From an uncultured Acetatifactor sp. (GTDB taxonomy: Bacteria > Bacillota > Clostridia > Lachnospirales > Lachnospiraceae), in assembly GCA_910585615.1 (NCBI GenBank), contig CAJUFO010000002.1, positions 1 through 64,000 of the forward strand: 64,000 nucleotides of DNA, read 5' to 3'. Each line of letters begins with the position of its first letter. The stretch's first letter is position 1. Both the position numbers and the translations under genes were made by a program. Below the pieces are notes generated by a model that did no database searches, was not told the DNA's origin, and saw nothing but the letters and a program-made list of their open reading frames with translations. Of this stretch, positions 25,953 to 35,741 are shown one piece after another.

Positions 25953-27412
25953 GGAAGGTTCTCTTCCATAAAGTACATGATATCGGCGGCCATGGCAAGC
26001 CGCCCTCTTTCGTTGGGATGATACCCGTCTGACAGATAGTCCCACAGATTGTTCTGGGTTATGACAAAACTGTCATAATTGTCGAGATAAAACGTATCCA
26101 TCTCTTCCGAGATTTCCTGCAGGGCGGAACAGTAATCCGCCAGCGGGATATCGCCCTCCTGATTGATGATGTGGGTGGGCGATATGAGGATATAGCATGC
26201 GTCCGGGTAAGCGGCCTGAAGCCGGGAGACATAAGTGCGCAGCGCCCCTTTGTAGGTGGTTATGTCAAAGGGATCCGACGGATTTTCCAGGGGCGTGCCG
26301 GATAGGTAGTCGTTGATGCCGAAATTGATGAGGAAGCAAAGCTTTCTGCCCTCGGCCCCCTCCGGCGCCTCTCCGTGGCTGAACACCCGACAGCCTTTTG
26401 AGACAAGGCTGTCCCCGGCCAGGAAGGAATCTGCCACCATGGGAAAGTCGGAACCCTTCTCTGAGCGCAGGGAGGCGCTGCTGCCGCCCACGGCGTAGTT
26501 GTAGACCGTGGCGCCGGACAGGCCATTGATATATCCGGGGATGGAATAGCTGCCGTCAAAGTTCCCCAGGATGCTGTCCCCGAACAGGACAAGGCTCCAG
26601 CCGGATAAATCAGGATAACGGGTGGGGCTGTTTTTTTCACGGAGGATGGTTTCCCGCAGAGAGCGCAGGACATCCTCCCCGTTCTGAGGGGTAATCTGGT
26701 AGACGGCGTCGCAGAAGGTGTACAGGAAGAGCTTCTGAGCCACGATTTCGTTGACGTCGAAAAGAGATTCCTCATAGTTATCGGGATTGATCATGAGCCA
26801 GAATTCCTGGCCGGGAAAATAGGTTTTCACATTCGGATAAGCGCACAGGCCGTCCACCAGGCTGCGATAGAGCGTGAGCAGGGAATCCAGCTTCTTTTCG
26901 CTGAAGGAGAGCCAGTAGTCTATATATGGATAGGGGAGCAGGACCTCGAAGGGGACATCCGGGTGGGCCTCTATATAGGGATACAGATATTCGCTGAGCG
27001 AGCGGCTCCATCTGCGGCTGTTCCCGCCCGCAGCGTTCCAGAGAAGCTCCGGATCCAGACTGAGGTACACATGGGAAATCCCATTGCCGGAACGGAAGAC
27101 GCAGTCCAGATAATCGGACAGTTCCGCAAGGTCCAAAATGCAGTGGGAAGCAATCAGGGCGTCCTGATTCAGGAAGACGGAAAAATCCTCTTCCTGAAAG
27201 CTTTGGGTGGAATGCATGGAAAGCAGCACGCTCTCATAGGACTGCGCGGAAAGCCGCGCCAGATCCTCCGCCATCCTGCCGTCATCCTCCTGCAGATTGC
27301 AGGAGCCCCGGCGGCTGTAAACCACCACCGCCAAAAGACCGACAGCCGCCAGCATGATACCCCACAGGAAGTGCAGGGGCTTTCTCTTTTTGCCCGATTT
27401 AAAAACAGACAT
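25949..27412 (-). CDS. Membrane-anchored SGNH/GDSL hydrolase
   Basis: A 487-residue protein. ATG at 27412 is chosen because AAAGGAG stands 8 nt before it; two upstream ATGs lack a site. One N-terminal membrane anchor (about 13-32) is followed by an extracellular part with the nucleophile motif FGDSILG (Ser near 280), GGSSAS, a GINDY motif (Asn of block III) and DGYHPNERG (catalytic Asp/His) near the end. A ~230-residue N-terminal extension precedes the SGNH domain. Probably an O-acetyl esterase or acyltransferase acting on surface glycan. It follows an acyltransferase-3 gene in the same operon. Confidence 0.8.
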   Translation of the reverse strand: MSVFKSGKKRKPLHFLWGIMLAAVGLLAVVVYSRRGSCNLQEDDGRMAEDLARLSAQSYESVLLSMHSTQSFQEEDFSVFLNQDALIASHCILDLAELSDYLDCVFRSGNGISHVYLSLDPELLWNAAGGNSRRWSRSLSEYLYPYIEAHPDVPFEVLLPYPYIDYWLSFSEKKLDSLLTLYRSLVDGLCAYPNVKTYFPGQEFWLMINPDNYEESLFDVNEIVAQKLFLYTFCDAVYQITPQNGEDVLRSLRETILREKNSPTRYPDLSGWSLVLFGDSILGNFDGSYSIPGYINGLSGATVYNYAVGGSSASLRSEKGSDFPMVADSFLAGDSLVSKGCRVFSHGEAPEGAEGRKLCFLINFGINDYLSGTPLENPSDPFDITTYKGALRTYVSRLQAAYPDACYILISPTHIINQEGDIPLADYCSALQEISEEMDTFYLDNYDSFVITQNNLWDYLSDGYHPNERGRLAMAADIMYFMEENLP

Positions 27413-27434
27413 GGACATTGCTCCTTTCATCCGG

Positions 27435-28505
27435 CTATTTTCGGCCGGGCCCGGGCGCTTTGGATATTACGCGCCCCGCTATCCTCTTTATGGCTTCCAG
27501 GGCCACGGAATACAGCAGGCAGACGGCCAGCAGGAGCAGGAAAGTGATTCCCGCGTACCTGAAGCGGTAGATATACTGCCGCCATAGTATCAGATAGAAA
27601 AACGTATGCACCAGATAGATGTTCATGGAATGCTTCCCGATGAAGGCCAGGACCTTTCCCGGTACAGGCAGGCTGCCGATCAGCGCCGCCGCCAGGAAGA
27701 TCAGGAAAAGGGACAGCGGGGCGTCCACCAGATGGATATAATATTCATGCACCACATAATTCTGCCGGATAAGGACGCACAGGAAGAAGCCTATGGTTCC
27801 CGCCGCCCATTGCGCAGCCGGGTGGAGCTTCAGGTTCAGCAGCCTGTCCGGCCACTTCCCATAGGCGGCGCAGACTCCGAACACCGCTGCGAACAGATAA
27901 CGCCTCAAGTCAGGCTGGACGGCCACGGCGGAGGGCAGGAAAAAGGCCAGGAGCAGAATCGGATACCCGATTTTCCCTGTGAGCCAGGTGAGGAATGGAA
28001 TCAGGAAAATCAGGATGTAGGCAATCTCCATATACCACCAGGTGGCGTTCAGGGTGGGCGTGCCGAAGAACATGGACAGCCCCAGGGCATCGGTGAGCAT
28101 GAGCAGCGCCCCCTGTTCACCGGCCCCGTAGAGGGAGGCGTAGTCGAATTTGTGCCACCACAGCAGGTTCACGCTTGCGTAGAGGATGGCGAAATTGAGC
28201 ATCAACCGAAGGAACCGCTTAGCGGCCTGACGGTAGGCCTTTTCCCAGAAAGCCGGGCCTGACAGGAATTCTTTTTGCGCCAGCAGCCCTGTGGCGATGC
28301 CGAAAGCGGTCAGGAACACGAAAACGGACACGCAGACATTCCCGAATTCGGAAAAGCGCAGGAAACCCTCCTGCGAAAAGGGGGCGTGATTCACTTCCAT
28401 GGAGACGAGCGTCTCCTCCTCCCCGAACAGATGATAGGCCAGCAGCAGGAGAATGGCCAGCCCTTTTGCCATGTTGGAATGGGCCTTGGTGAAATCTTTT
28501 TGCAT
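27435..28505 (-). CDS. Acyltransferase family 3 membrane protein
   Basis: A 356-residue, about 10-helix protein. ATG at 28505 is preceded by GAGGGA. It has the acyltransferase-3 layout: an opening helix ILLLLAYHLFGEEE with the catalytic-type His, an FVFLTAFGIATGLL segment, and closing HSMNIYLVHTFFYLI. Such proteins move acyl groups, usually acetyl, across the membrane onto sugars. It lies between a DUF6020-like gene (7 nt upstream) and the SGNH hydrolase, matching the common acyltransferase-3 plus SGNH division of labour. Confidence 0.85.
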   Translation of the reverse strand: MQKDFTKAHSNMAKGLAILLLLAYHLFGEEETLVSMEVNHAPFSQEGFLRFSEFGNVCVSVFVFLTAFGIATGLLAQKEFLSGPAFWEKAYRQAAKRFLRLMLNFAILYASVNLLWWHKFDYASLYGAGEQGALLMLTDALGLSMFFGTPTLNATWWYMEIAYILIFLIPFLTWLTGKIGYPILLLAFFLPSAVAVQPDLRRYLFAAVFGVCAAYGKWPDRLLNLKLHPAAQWAAGTIGFFLCVLIRQNYVVHEYYIHLVDAPLSLFLIFLAAALIGSLPVPGKVLAFIGKHSMNIYLVHTFFYLILWRQYIYRFRYAGITFLLLLAVCLLYSVALEAIKRIAGRVISKAPGPGRK

Positions 28506-28512
28506 GGTTCCC

Positions 28513-30360
28513 TCATTTCCGCGCCGCTTGCCGGGCAGCGGGCGCAAGTGTCAGTGTAAAGCCGTACAGGAACGGGAGGGTGAACAGGATGGGAAAAGCG
28601 TATCTGGGATGGCCGAAGAAGCAGGGCGAGGCCATGCAGATCAGGAGGCTCACCCACAGGGGCGCTCCGGCACAGAGGGCGGCAGCCTGTCCATGCCCTT
28701 TCTGGTAAAAGGTGAGGAAGAACAGGGCCCATACGCCGAGCCCTATATTCTCGAGAAAGCCCAACGGCGTGCGGCCCGCGAACCGGTAATAAAATATCAA
28801 CAGCTTCTCCGCGCCTGGGAACAGGCCCCCCTGCCGGATGGCGTCATAGGCATCCGCCTCATAGCGGATGGAATTTGCGACGGCGGGGGTAAACCAGCCG
28901 TATATATGCAGGAAAAAGGCCTCGAAATAGGTGCCGGGATGCCTGGTGAAGCCCCGGAACCAGGCCTTCATATAAGAGGCCAAATCTCCGGCGGAGGCCG
29001 TCCGGTCGAACAGGGCCTTCACCGGGTCGGCGCTGGCGGGATCGTATTTTGCCGCCACCGTGCCCGCGTCCCCCAGCACTGCCTGGATGGCGTCCCGTTC
29101 CTGGGAATCGATTTCATCCTGATAGAGCTGGAGGTAGCGGGCGGTCTGCTGGAAGGGCAGGGACATCATCTCGCCCATGCTCCCGGGAGAAGCGCTGCAG
29201 GTGAAGGCCAGGAGCGCCAGGATTGCCCTGGCGGCCAGGGCGCTGCCTCCGAAGGAGGCAAACAGGCAGAGGATTCTCTCCCGGAGCCCGTATTTCCGGA
29301 ACAGGTAGAAGAAGCTCACCATGCCGGCCAGCAGTACGACATAGAGTCCGTTGTTGCGCAGCAGTATCACGCCTAACTGGATAGAAAAGAACGAGAGGAC
29401 GAACTTCCGGCTCCTGAGGCGCTCCGGCCGCTCCAACAGCAGGGCCAGACAGATGACATACACGATTACGCAGGCGGAATAGGGTACGTCCTTTAAGGCG
29501 GTGGAGGCTATATTGGAATAGACCGGCGTGAGGCAATAGAGCAGGAGCATGGTCAGCAGCAGGCCAAAGCCGGCGCCGCGCCTGGACAGGACCGAAATGG
29601 TGGCGGCCAGCGCCGCCGCCAGTGCCGCGTCCTGGAGCAGCATGTACGTGAACAGGCCGATTTCCGGGGAATGGAACAGCGCCTCTCCCGCTTTCACCAG
29701 GCCGCCCATGATCAGGGTGTGGAACAGGGGATGATGGGCGCTGTAGGGCGCATCGCCGATGACCTGCTCTATCTGGCCGATCGCGTCCCAGCACAGATTG
29801 CCGGGAAAGGCGAGGAGCAGGAAGGGGAGGTAAGCGCCCAACAGGATAAGGAAGGACTTTGAGAAGGCCCGCTCTGTGAAAAAGTGCTTTCCGCCGCTTT
29901 GGAAGGAGTGGGAATCCAGGGCATCCCAGGCAAGCCCTGTCAGGGCGTGGAACAGACAGGAGAAGCCCGCGAAAGCCAGGGCCGATTTCAGGAAATTGAC
30001 CAAGCTTCCAAAGAGCAAAGAACTGTCCCCGGCCTCATGGTAGCTTTGGCCCAGCAGGAGGAACAGGGCGAACAGGCATGCCAGCACTGTGCGGGAGCGC
30101 CCGCCGCAGTCCTTTCCCTCGAGCCGCCTGGCCGCAAAGCCGTAGCAAAAGGCGGAGAGGATTGACAGAAGCAGGAATTTCAGGTCGTAGGCCCCCAGCA
30201 ATTCGTAGATGGAGGCGATGCATAAGTCTATGGCAGTCTCATATTGCGAGGGATCCAGAGGGGCATGGAACACGGCGCACAGGGCATATGCGGTCAGGAA
30301 GCTTTTGCAGGATATGTTCAGGCAGGCCGTCTTTGTGCAGGCGGGTCGGTTTTCTTTCAT
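28513..30360 (-). CDS. DUF6020-like multi-pass membrane protein
   Basis: A 615-residue protein with about 12 membrane helices. It contains FPGNLCWDAIGQIEQVIGD followed by SAHHPLFHTLIMGG, the pattern of an acidic residue then HHP in a luminal loop that DUF6020 proteins and other GT-C-like transferases show. ALKDVPYSACVIVY also fits. First gene of the minus-strand operon 30360-25949. It may transfer a sugar from a polyprenyl-phosphate donor; the function is not established for the family as far as I know. Confidence 0.65.
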   Translation of the reverse strand: MKENRPACTKTACLNISCKSFLTAYALCAVFHAPLDPSQYETAIDLCIASIYELLGAYDLKFLLLSILSAFCYGFAARRLEGKDCGGRSRTVLACLFALFLLLGQSYHEAGDSSLLFGSLVNFLKSALAFAGFSCLFHALTGLAWDALDSHSFQSGGKHFFTERAFSKSFLILLGAYLPFLLLAFPGNLCWDAIGQIEQVIGDAPYSAHHPLFHTLIMGGLVKAGEALFHSPEIGLFTYMLLQDAALAAALAATISVLSRRGAGFGLLLTMLLLYCLTPVYSNIASTALKDVPYSACVIVYVICLALLLERPERLRSRKFVLSFFSIQLGVILLRNNGLYVVLLAGMVSFFYLFRKYGLRERILCLFASFGGSALAARAILALLAFTCSASPGSMGEMMSLPFQQTARYLQLYQDEIDSQERDAIQAVLGDAGTVAAKYDPASADPVKALFDRTASAGDLASYMKAWFRGFTRHPGTYFEAFFLHIYGWFTPAVANSIRYEADAYDAIRQGGLFPGAEKLLIFYYRFAGRTPLGFLENIGLGVWALFFLTFYQKGHGQAAALCAGAPLWVSLLICMASPCFFGHPRYAFPILFTLPFLYGFTLTLAPAARQAARK

Positions 30361-30453
30361 GGGACAATCCTCTTATGGCATATTTTCGGTAGGGCTACTT
30401 TCCTATTTTATATCAACCCTGCCAGAAAGACAAGCCGGAATTGCCTAATTTGC

Positions 30454-30483
30454 TTGACAAAAGGGGGATGGGTTCGCTAGAAT
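30454..30483 (+). promoter_or_regulatory. Promoter of the 30.5-kb forward operon
   Basis: TTGACA (30454-30459), 18-nt spacer, TAGAAT (30478-30483), about 65 nt before ATG 30549. It lies in the 188-nt gap between divergent operons; a minus-strand promoter for the DUF6020-like gene is not obvious to me. Confidence 0.65.
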
Positions 30484-30548
30484 GTCACATAGAAACGAGA
30501 CGAGGCCTTTAGGTAGAGAGCCGCCTGGCGCGGCGGAAATGAGAAAAG

Positions 30549-31736
30549 ATGGAAACCAAAAATGAAAAAATGAAACGGGGCGCGGTGTGGCTGCTGTGGG
30601 CGGGGATTGCGGTGTATGGGGCGTTGTGCCTGTATCTGTTCTATATGCAGTCCATACAGCCGCTGGATTATGACAACCGGTATTTTCAGTCGGATCTGCC
30701 CTATCATATCAGCATGATTGTGGACGACGGCTGGTACTACAGCTTTACCGCGTATATTTATCAGCTTCTCTATGGGCTGGCGGGAGGGGGCACGGAGCTG
30801 ATAGCCGCTTTCCTGGCGGCGGTGGCGGTGCTGTCGGTGGCGCTGACGGACAGGCTGCTGGGCAGGCTGCTGGGCAGGGAGAGGACGGACGCGCTGACCC
30901 TGTCAGCCGCCTTCGGGCTGAATCTCGTGATGCCCTTTTTCTGGGCCTATGCGGGGCAGTTCCGCTATGTGAGCTACCAGTCCGGCAATATCTGGCACAA
31001 CTCCACCTATCAATGCATGAAGCTGCTGGCCATTGCCGCCATGATTTATTACCTGAAGGTGGAGGAGGGCTACCGGCAGCGGGTGACGCCGAACCAGTGG
31101 CTGGCCCTGGCAGCGCTGCTGGTGGCCTGCACGGGCATCAAGCCCAGCTTCCTCACGGTGTTCGCTCCGGTGCTGGCGGTGAAGCTGCTGGTGGATTTGT
31201 GCGGAAAGGTGCGGTTTCGGCAGGTTTTCCTGCTGGGGAGCACGGTCCTCCCCGCCTGTGCCGTGATTCTGTGGCAGAATACGGTACTGTTCGGGGAGGA
31301 GACCGGCCATGGCATAGATTTTTCCCCCTGGTATACCTTTTCGCTCCACGCGAACAGGACAAAGCTGGCGGTTCTCTGTTCCGTTGCGTTCCCTTTGGGC
31401 GTCCTGTTTTTTTCCCTGCGGGAGCTTTGGAGGGACAGGCGCTATCTCTTTGCGTGGGGCATGACAGGGGTGGGATTTCTGGAAGCGCTGTGTCTGGTGG
31501 AGACGGGGAGCCGCTCCAGAGACGGCAATTTCCTGTGGGGCTACTGCATCGCAATCTTTCTGGTATTTGTGGTCAGCTTTGAAAAGTGGCTGCATCTGTG
31601 GAAGAAGAGGAGCCAGGGCCTTTTCTACAGGATAGGATTCCTGGCCTGCGGATGCGTGCTGGCCTATCAGGTCTTCTGCGGGGCATATTTCTTTGCCAGG
31701 CTTCTGCGGGGCGAGACGTATTTCATGGTGGGATAG
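30549..31736 (+). CDS. Multi-pass membrane protein, putative GT-C transferase
   Basis: A 395-residue protein with about 9-10 hydrophobic helices. After the first helix comes LDYDNRYFQSDLPYHISM, an acidic loop in the position of GT-C catalytic Asp residues. No named family recognised. It is the first gene behind the promoter at 30454 and only 3 nt from the next gene (31740), also a large membrane protein. Function unknown; a role in sugar transfer is inferred from topology and neighbourhood. Confidence 0.6.
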   Translation: METKNEKMKRGAVWLLWAGIAVYGALCLYLFYMQSIQPLDYDNRYFQSDLPYHISMIVDDGWYYSFTAYIYQLLYGLAGGGTELIAAFLAAVAVLSVALTDRLLGRLLGRERTDALTLSAAFGLNLVMPFFWAYAGQFRYVSYQSGNIWHNSTYQCMKLLAIAAMIYYLKVEEGYRQRVTPNQWLALAALLVACTGIKPSFLTVFAPVLAVKLLVDLCGKVRFRQVFLLGSTVLPACAVILWQNTVLFGEETGHGIDFSPWYTFSLHANRTKLAVLCSVAFPLGVLFFSLRELWRDRRYLFAWGMTGVGFLEALCLVETGSRSRDGNFLWGYCIAIFLVFVVSFEKWLHLWKKRSQGLFYRIGFLACGCVLAYQVFCGAYFFARLLRGETYFMVG

Positions 31737-31739
31737 GCT

Positions 31740-33494
31740 ATGGGGAAATTAAGCGGTATGCGAGAAAGGATAAGAAAAAGGAACGTGGTGCAGGCGGCCG
31801 CGCTGATATGCGTGGCGGTGGTGCTGTGCTGCTTTGTGGCCCGCAAAGAGGGATATCACATGGACGAGCTTTTGTCTTTTGAGCTGGCCAATGCCCAGTT
31901 CAATCCCTGGATTGTGCCCACCCAGCCGGAGGGGAGGCTCGCGAAGTTCGTCCGGGAGGAGATCAGGGGGGATTCCTTTGGGGAGACCTTGGGGAATCTG
32001 GCGGACACGGTACAGGACTTGGTGGAGAACAGAGGGGACAGTAAGCTCCTGCAGTATCGGGCCGATGTGTACCCGGAGCCGGTGTGGATAGACGCGGAGC
32101 GGTTCCGGGACTACCTGACCGTGGGGAAGGACGACGGCTTCAATTATCTGTCGGTGTACTTTAATGTGAAGGATGACAATCATCCCCCGCTGCACTTCAT
32201 GCTGCTGCATACCATGTCCTCCCTCTTTCGGGGCACTGTGTCGCCGTTTGTGGGATGCTTTCTCAATATCCTGGCCATATTGGGCTGTTGCGCCTGCTTC
32301 TTCTGCCTGGGAAGTCTATTGGAGGATCAGGGGATCCTGCCTGCCGGGGCCGGAAGGATGGGAGGAATCTGCGCCTGTCTTTTGTATGGGCTTTCCCCTG
32401 GGGGCATCGCTACGGCGCTGCTGATCCGGATGTACGGCTGGATGACTTTTTTCTGTGTGGCGCTGTTTTATCTGCATGTGAAGAAATGGCTGGAGGGAAG
32501 CTTCGACAAGAGGAACAGGGGGCTGGCGGCGGTGACGGTGTGCGGCTTTTTGACCCAGTATTTTTTCCTGTTCTACTGTCTGGTGCTGGCGGCGGTGGCG
32601 GCGGTGTCCCTGGCGGCGGGGAAAAGGTATCGGGAGCTGAAGGCCTATATCCGCACCATGGTGGTGGCCGCTGTAATCGGCGTGGCTGTGTTCCCCTTTT
32701 CCATTCAGGACGTGTTCGCCAGCGGCAGAGGAGAGGAGGCGCTGCACAATCTGGGACAGGGTCTCTCCGGCTATGGGGAGAGACTTGCGGCATTTGGGGG
32801 CATCCTTATGCGGGGGAGCTTTGGCAGCCTGCTTTTGGGGGCTGTGCTGCTGATTTGTATGGCGCTCTGGCTTGTCCGAACCTGCAAATCCGGCGCAGGG
32901 ACGACGGAAAAGCGCGAAAAGGTGCTCTGGCTCATGCTGCTTCTGCCTTGCGCGGGCTATTTCCTGCTGGCGGCAAGGATGTCGCCCTACCTGGTGGACC
33001 GCTACATCATGCCTCTGTTCCCCTTTGCGGCCATGCTTCTGGCATTGTTCCTGGTGAGGGCATTCGGTAGCCTTGGCCCGGGGCGCAGGTATCTCATGGT
33101 GCTGCCGGCGTTAGTGCTGGGAATCCTCAATGTGGCGTCCTATGACGGGACATATCTGTACAGGGGCTATGAGAAGCAGCTGGAGGTAGCCGCGCAGTAC
33201 GGGGAACTGCCCTGCGTCTGCCTGTATGACGGGCTGGGGTATTATTATAATCTCGTGGAATTCACCCGGTATGAGCGGACACTGCTGCTGACGGCGGCAG
33301 AGCTGGAGAACCGGCAGGAGACGGCCGACCTGACGGAACCGGAGAAAATCGTGGTGCTGAAAAAGGCGGGCGTGGAGGAAGAACAGGCCCTGGGGGCTCT
33401 GGCGCGGTATGGCTGGCAGGTGGAGTCGCTGCTGCTCTCGGAGGGCGAGAGCGTCTACGGGGACACGGTCTATCTGTGTACCAGGAAAGAGTAG
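31740..33494 (+). CDS. GT-C-type membrane glycosyltransferase (GT39/83-like)
   Basis: A 584-residue protein. One N-terminal helix precedes GYHMDELLSFELAN (the first acidic pair in the outer loop), then KDDNHPPLHFMLLHT, the HPPL motif shared by many GT-C enzymes. About 10 more helices follow, then a soluble C-terminal domain of about 120 residues. The HPPLHF motif recurs in the protein at 57961-59826. It should transfer a sugar from undecaprenyl phosphate to an acceptor outside the membrane. Confidence 0.75.
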   Translation: MGKLSGMRERIRKRNVVQAAALICVAVVLCCFVARKEGYHMDELLSFELANAQFNPWIVPTQPEGRLAKFVREEIRGDSFGETLGNLADTVQDLVENRGDSKLLQYRADVYPEPVWIDAERFRDYLTVGKDDGFNYLSVYFNVKDDNHPPLHFMLLHTMSSLFRGTVSPFVGCFLNILAILGCCACFFCLGSLLEDQGILPAGAGRMGGICACLLYGLSPGGIATALLIRMYGWMTFFCVALFYLHVKKWLEGSFDKRNRGLAAVTVCGFLTQYFFLFYCLVLAAVAAVSLAAGKRYRELKAYIRTMVVAAVIGVAVFPFSIQDVFASGRGEEALHNLGQGLSGYGERLAAFGGILMRGSFGSLLLGAVLLICMALWLVRTCKSGAGTTEKREKVLWLMLLLPCAGYFLLAARMSPYLVDRYIMPLFPFAAMLLALFLVRAFGSLGPGRRYLMVLPALVLGILNVASYDGTYLYRGYEKQLEVAAQYGELPCVCLYDGLGYYYNLVEFTRYERTLLLTAAELENRQETADLTEPEKIVVLKKAGVEEEQALGALARYGWQVESLLLSEGESVYGDTVYLCTRKE

Positions 33495-33604
33495 GATGCG
33501 CATTTTCTTAAATTTTTTTGAAGACTTGGCGATATATATTTCCTAATCGGGAAATCGTGGTAGAATGTTGACATGGCGGGACGGATGCAAAGGAGGACGA
33601 GGAA

Positions 33605-34888
33605 GTGCGGACAGGACAGGAGATGTATGATTTCGCGGGGAAGCTGTTCCCCATAGGGAGGAGCCTGACGGGAGAGGGCGTGAGGGAGACCCTGCGCCTG
33701 ATGAAGGAGCAGGTGCCTGAGCTGGAGATCTGTTCCGTGCCCAGCGGCACCCAGGTGTTTGACTGGACCGTGCCCAAGGAATGGGAGATCCGGGAGGGCT
33801 ATATCGAGGATGGGCAGGGCAGGCGCATTGTCAGCTACCAGGAGAACAACCTGCATGTGATGGGATATTCCACTCCTGTGGACAGATATGTGACTTTGGA
33901 GGAGCTCCTGCCCTATATCCGGGTGGAGGAGGACCAGCCGGATGTCATCCCCTATGTGACCTCCTACTATTCGCCCAGATTCGCCTTCTGCATGTCCAAG
34001 AATCAGAGGGACGCGCTGCCGCCAGGCACTTATCACATGGTAATCGACAGCAGGCTTTTTGACGGGGAGCTGAATTATGGGGAACTGCTTTTGCCCGGTG
34101 CCTCAGGCAAGGAGGTGCTGTTGTCCACCTATATCTGCCATCCTTCTATGGCAAACAATGAAGTATCCGGCCCGGTGCTGGCCCTGTGGCTGGCAAAATG
34201 GCTCAAGACCTTGGACAGGAAACTGTCCTACAGAATCGTCTTCGTCCCGGAGACCATAGGATCCATCGCCTATCTGAGCCGCCATCTGTCGGAGATGAAG
34301 GCAAAGACCATTGCGGGCTTCGTGCTGACCTGCGTGGGGGACGACAGGACCTATTCCTATCTGGAGACCAGGAAGGGGAATACCTTGACGGACCGGGTCA
34401 TGAAAAATGTCCTTTCCTTCGCCTACCCGGAATACAAGACTTACAGCTATCTGGAGAGAGGGTCCGACGAGCGGCAGTACAACGCGCCGGGGGTGGATCT
34501 GCCTGTGTGCGATTTCTGCCGTTCCAAATACGTGGAATATCCGGAGTACCACACTTCCGCGGACGATATGGGCCTGATTTCGCCGGCGGGCCTGGAGGGC
34601 TCCTATGAGATGATGAAAAAAGCAATCAATGCGCTGGAATATAATCGGTATTACCATGTGACCTGCCTCTGCGAGCCCCAGTTGGGCAAAAGGGGGCTGT
34701 ATCCCACCGTGAGCCGCAAGGGGATATACGAGGAGGTGAAGAAAATCACCAATCTGATCGCTTATGCGGACGGTACGGAGGATTTGATTGCCATCAGCAG
34801 CCGCATCGGCGTGCCCGTGGAGGAGCTGATACCCATCGTGGATAAGCTGTGCGGAGCCGGGCTGCTGGAGGCGGTGGAGGAAAGGTAA
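33605..34888 (+). CDS. DUF4910 aminopeptidase-like protein with winged-helix tail
   Basis: A 427-residue cytosolic protein from GTG 33605 (AAGGAGG 9 nt upstream). A DUF4910/M28-like peptidase fold is indicated by STYICHPSMANNEVSGP (metal-site His), FVPETIGSI (Glu) and EYHTSADDM (His/Asp) near residue 320; the last ~65 residues look like a winged helix (KITNLIAYADGTEDL). The family often sits in surface-sugar loci, but its substrate is not known. It starts the block that leads into the nonulosonic-acid genes and directly precedes the AAC(3)-type acyltransferase. Deacylation or editing of an N-acyl/aminoacyl sugar would fit (inference). Confidence 0.8.
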   Translation: MRTGQEMYDFAGKLFPIGRSLTGEGVRETLRLMKEQVPELEICSVPSGTQVFDWTVPKEWEIREGYIEDGQGRRIVSYQENNLHVMGYSTPVDRYVTLEELLPYIRVEEDQPDVIPYVTSYYSPRFAFCMSKNQRDALPPGTYHMVIDSRLFDGELNYGELLLPGASGKEVLLSTYICHPSMANNEVSGPVLALWLAKWLKTLDRKLSYRIVFVPETIGSIAYLSRHLSEMKAKTIAGFVLTCVGDDRTYSYLETRKGNTLTDRVMKNVLSFAYPEYKTYSYLERGSDERQYNAPGVDLPVCDFCRSKYVEYPEYHTSADDMGLISPAGLEGSYEMMKKAINALEYNRYYHVTCLCEPQLGKRGLYPTVSRKGIYEEVKKITNLIAYADGTEDLIAISSRIGVPVEELIPIVDKLCGAGLLEAVEER

Positions 34889-34932
34889 GGCAAAATGCCT
34901 GGGGCAGACGACCCGGACGGGAGGGAGACAGG

Positions 34933-35712
34933 ATGAAGCTTTCCTATATAGAATGGCTGGCGGCTGAAAAATGGATTGGAAGAGGAGACTGCATCTATGT
35001 GATTTCCGATGTGCTGGAGCTGGCGAAGGCCTACAGGGCCCGTGGGGAGCGGCTTGGGCTGGACGACTTGATCGAGGGGCTCCAGGGGCTGGTGGGACAG
35101 GAGGGCACGCTGCTCTTCCCTACCTTCAACTGGGATTTCTGCAAGGGAATCGCCTTCGACTATCACAAGACGCCTGTGCGGACCGGCGCGCTGTCCAAGG
35201 CGGCCCTAAGGAGGGAGGACTTTGCCAGGACGTCCCATCCCCTGTATTCCTTCGCGGTATGGGGGGCAGGGAAGGGGGCGCTGCTGGCGGACAGGTCTGT
35301 GGATTCCTTCGGCCCGGGCACCATATTTGAGAAAATGTACCGGTGGGACGCAAGGATACTGGCCATCGGACTGCCGGCGCTGAAGGGCGCCTCCTATATC
35401 CATCATGTAGAGCAGACAGTGGGCGTGCCCTATCGTTACAATAAGGAATTCACGGCCCAGTACAGGGACGCGGACGGACAGTGCGGGACGCGGACTTACC
35501 GGATGTATGTCCGGGACCTGGACAGGGATCCCCGGCATATCGACGGCTTCCGACCGCTGGAGGAGAAGATGCGGCGAGAGGGGCTGATATTGTGGGGAAG
35601 CTATGAAGGAGTGCCCTCTGGCTTTGTGCGGATTGCGGATTTAGACGCGGAGGCGAGAAAGGATATACTGGAAAACGATTCCCGGAATATGTATGATTAC
35701 CATAGAGGGTGA
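34933..35712 (+). CDS. AAC(3)-type N-acyltransferase
   Basis: A 259-residue protein. ATG at 34933 follows GGGAGACAGG. It has the AAC(3)/antibiotic-acetyltransferase fold signature: GTLLFPTFNWDFCKGI near 58-73, RTSHPLYSFAVWG near 98-110 (His of the catalytic centre), and a second HHVEQTVGVPYRY region. Relatives in glycan loci (FdhC-like) acylate nucleotide-sugar amines, using acyl-CoA and possibly carrier-bound acyl groups. Here it is a candidate to move the group made by the adenylation/formylation/carrier trio at 40449-43085 onto a sugar amine. True aminoglycoside resistance is unlikely in this context. Confidence 0.8.
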   Translation: MKLSYIEWLAAEKWIGRGDCIYVISDVLELAKAYRARGERLGLDDLIEGLQGLVGQEGTLLFPTFNWDFCKGIAFDYHKTPVRTGALSKAALRREDFARTSHPLYSFAVWGAGKGALLADRSVDSFGPGTIFEKMYRWDARILAIGLPALKGASYIHHVEQTVGVPYRYNKEFTAQYRDADGQCGTRTYRMYVRDLDRDPRHIDGFRPLEEKMRREGLILWGSYEGVPSGFVRIADLDAEARKDILENDSRNMYDYHRG

Positions 35713-35741
35713 TTTTGGCCGGCGTGTTTGGAGATGGGGCG

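Noticed and set aside
34933..35712. Aminoglycoside resistance gene
   Set aside because: The fold is AAC(3), but the gene lies in a sugar operon between DUF4910 and a sialyltransferase-like gene; acylation of a sugar amine is more likely.
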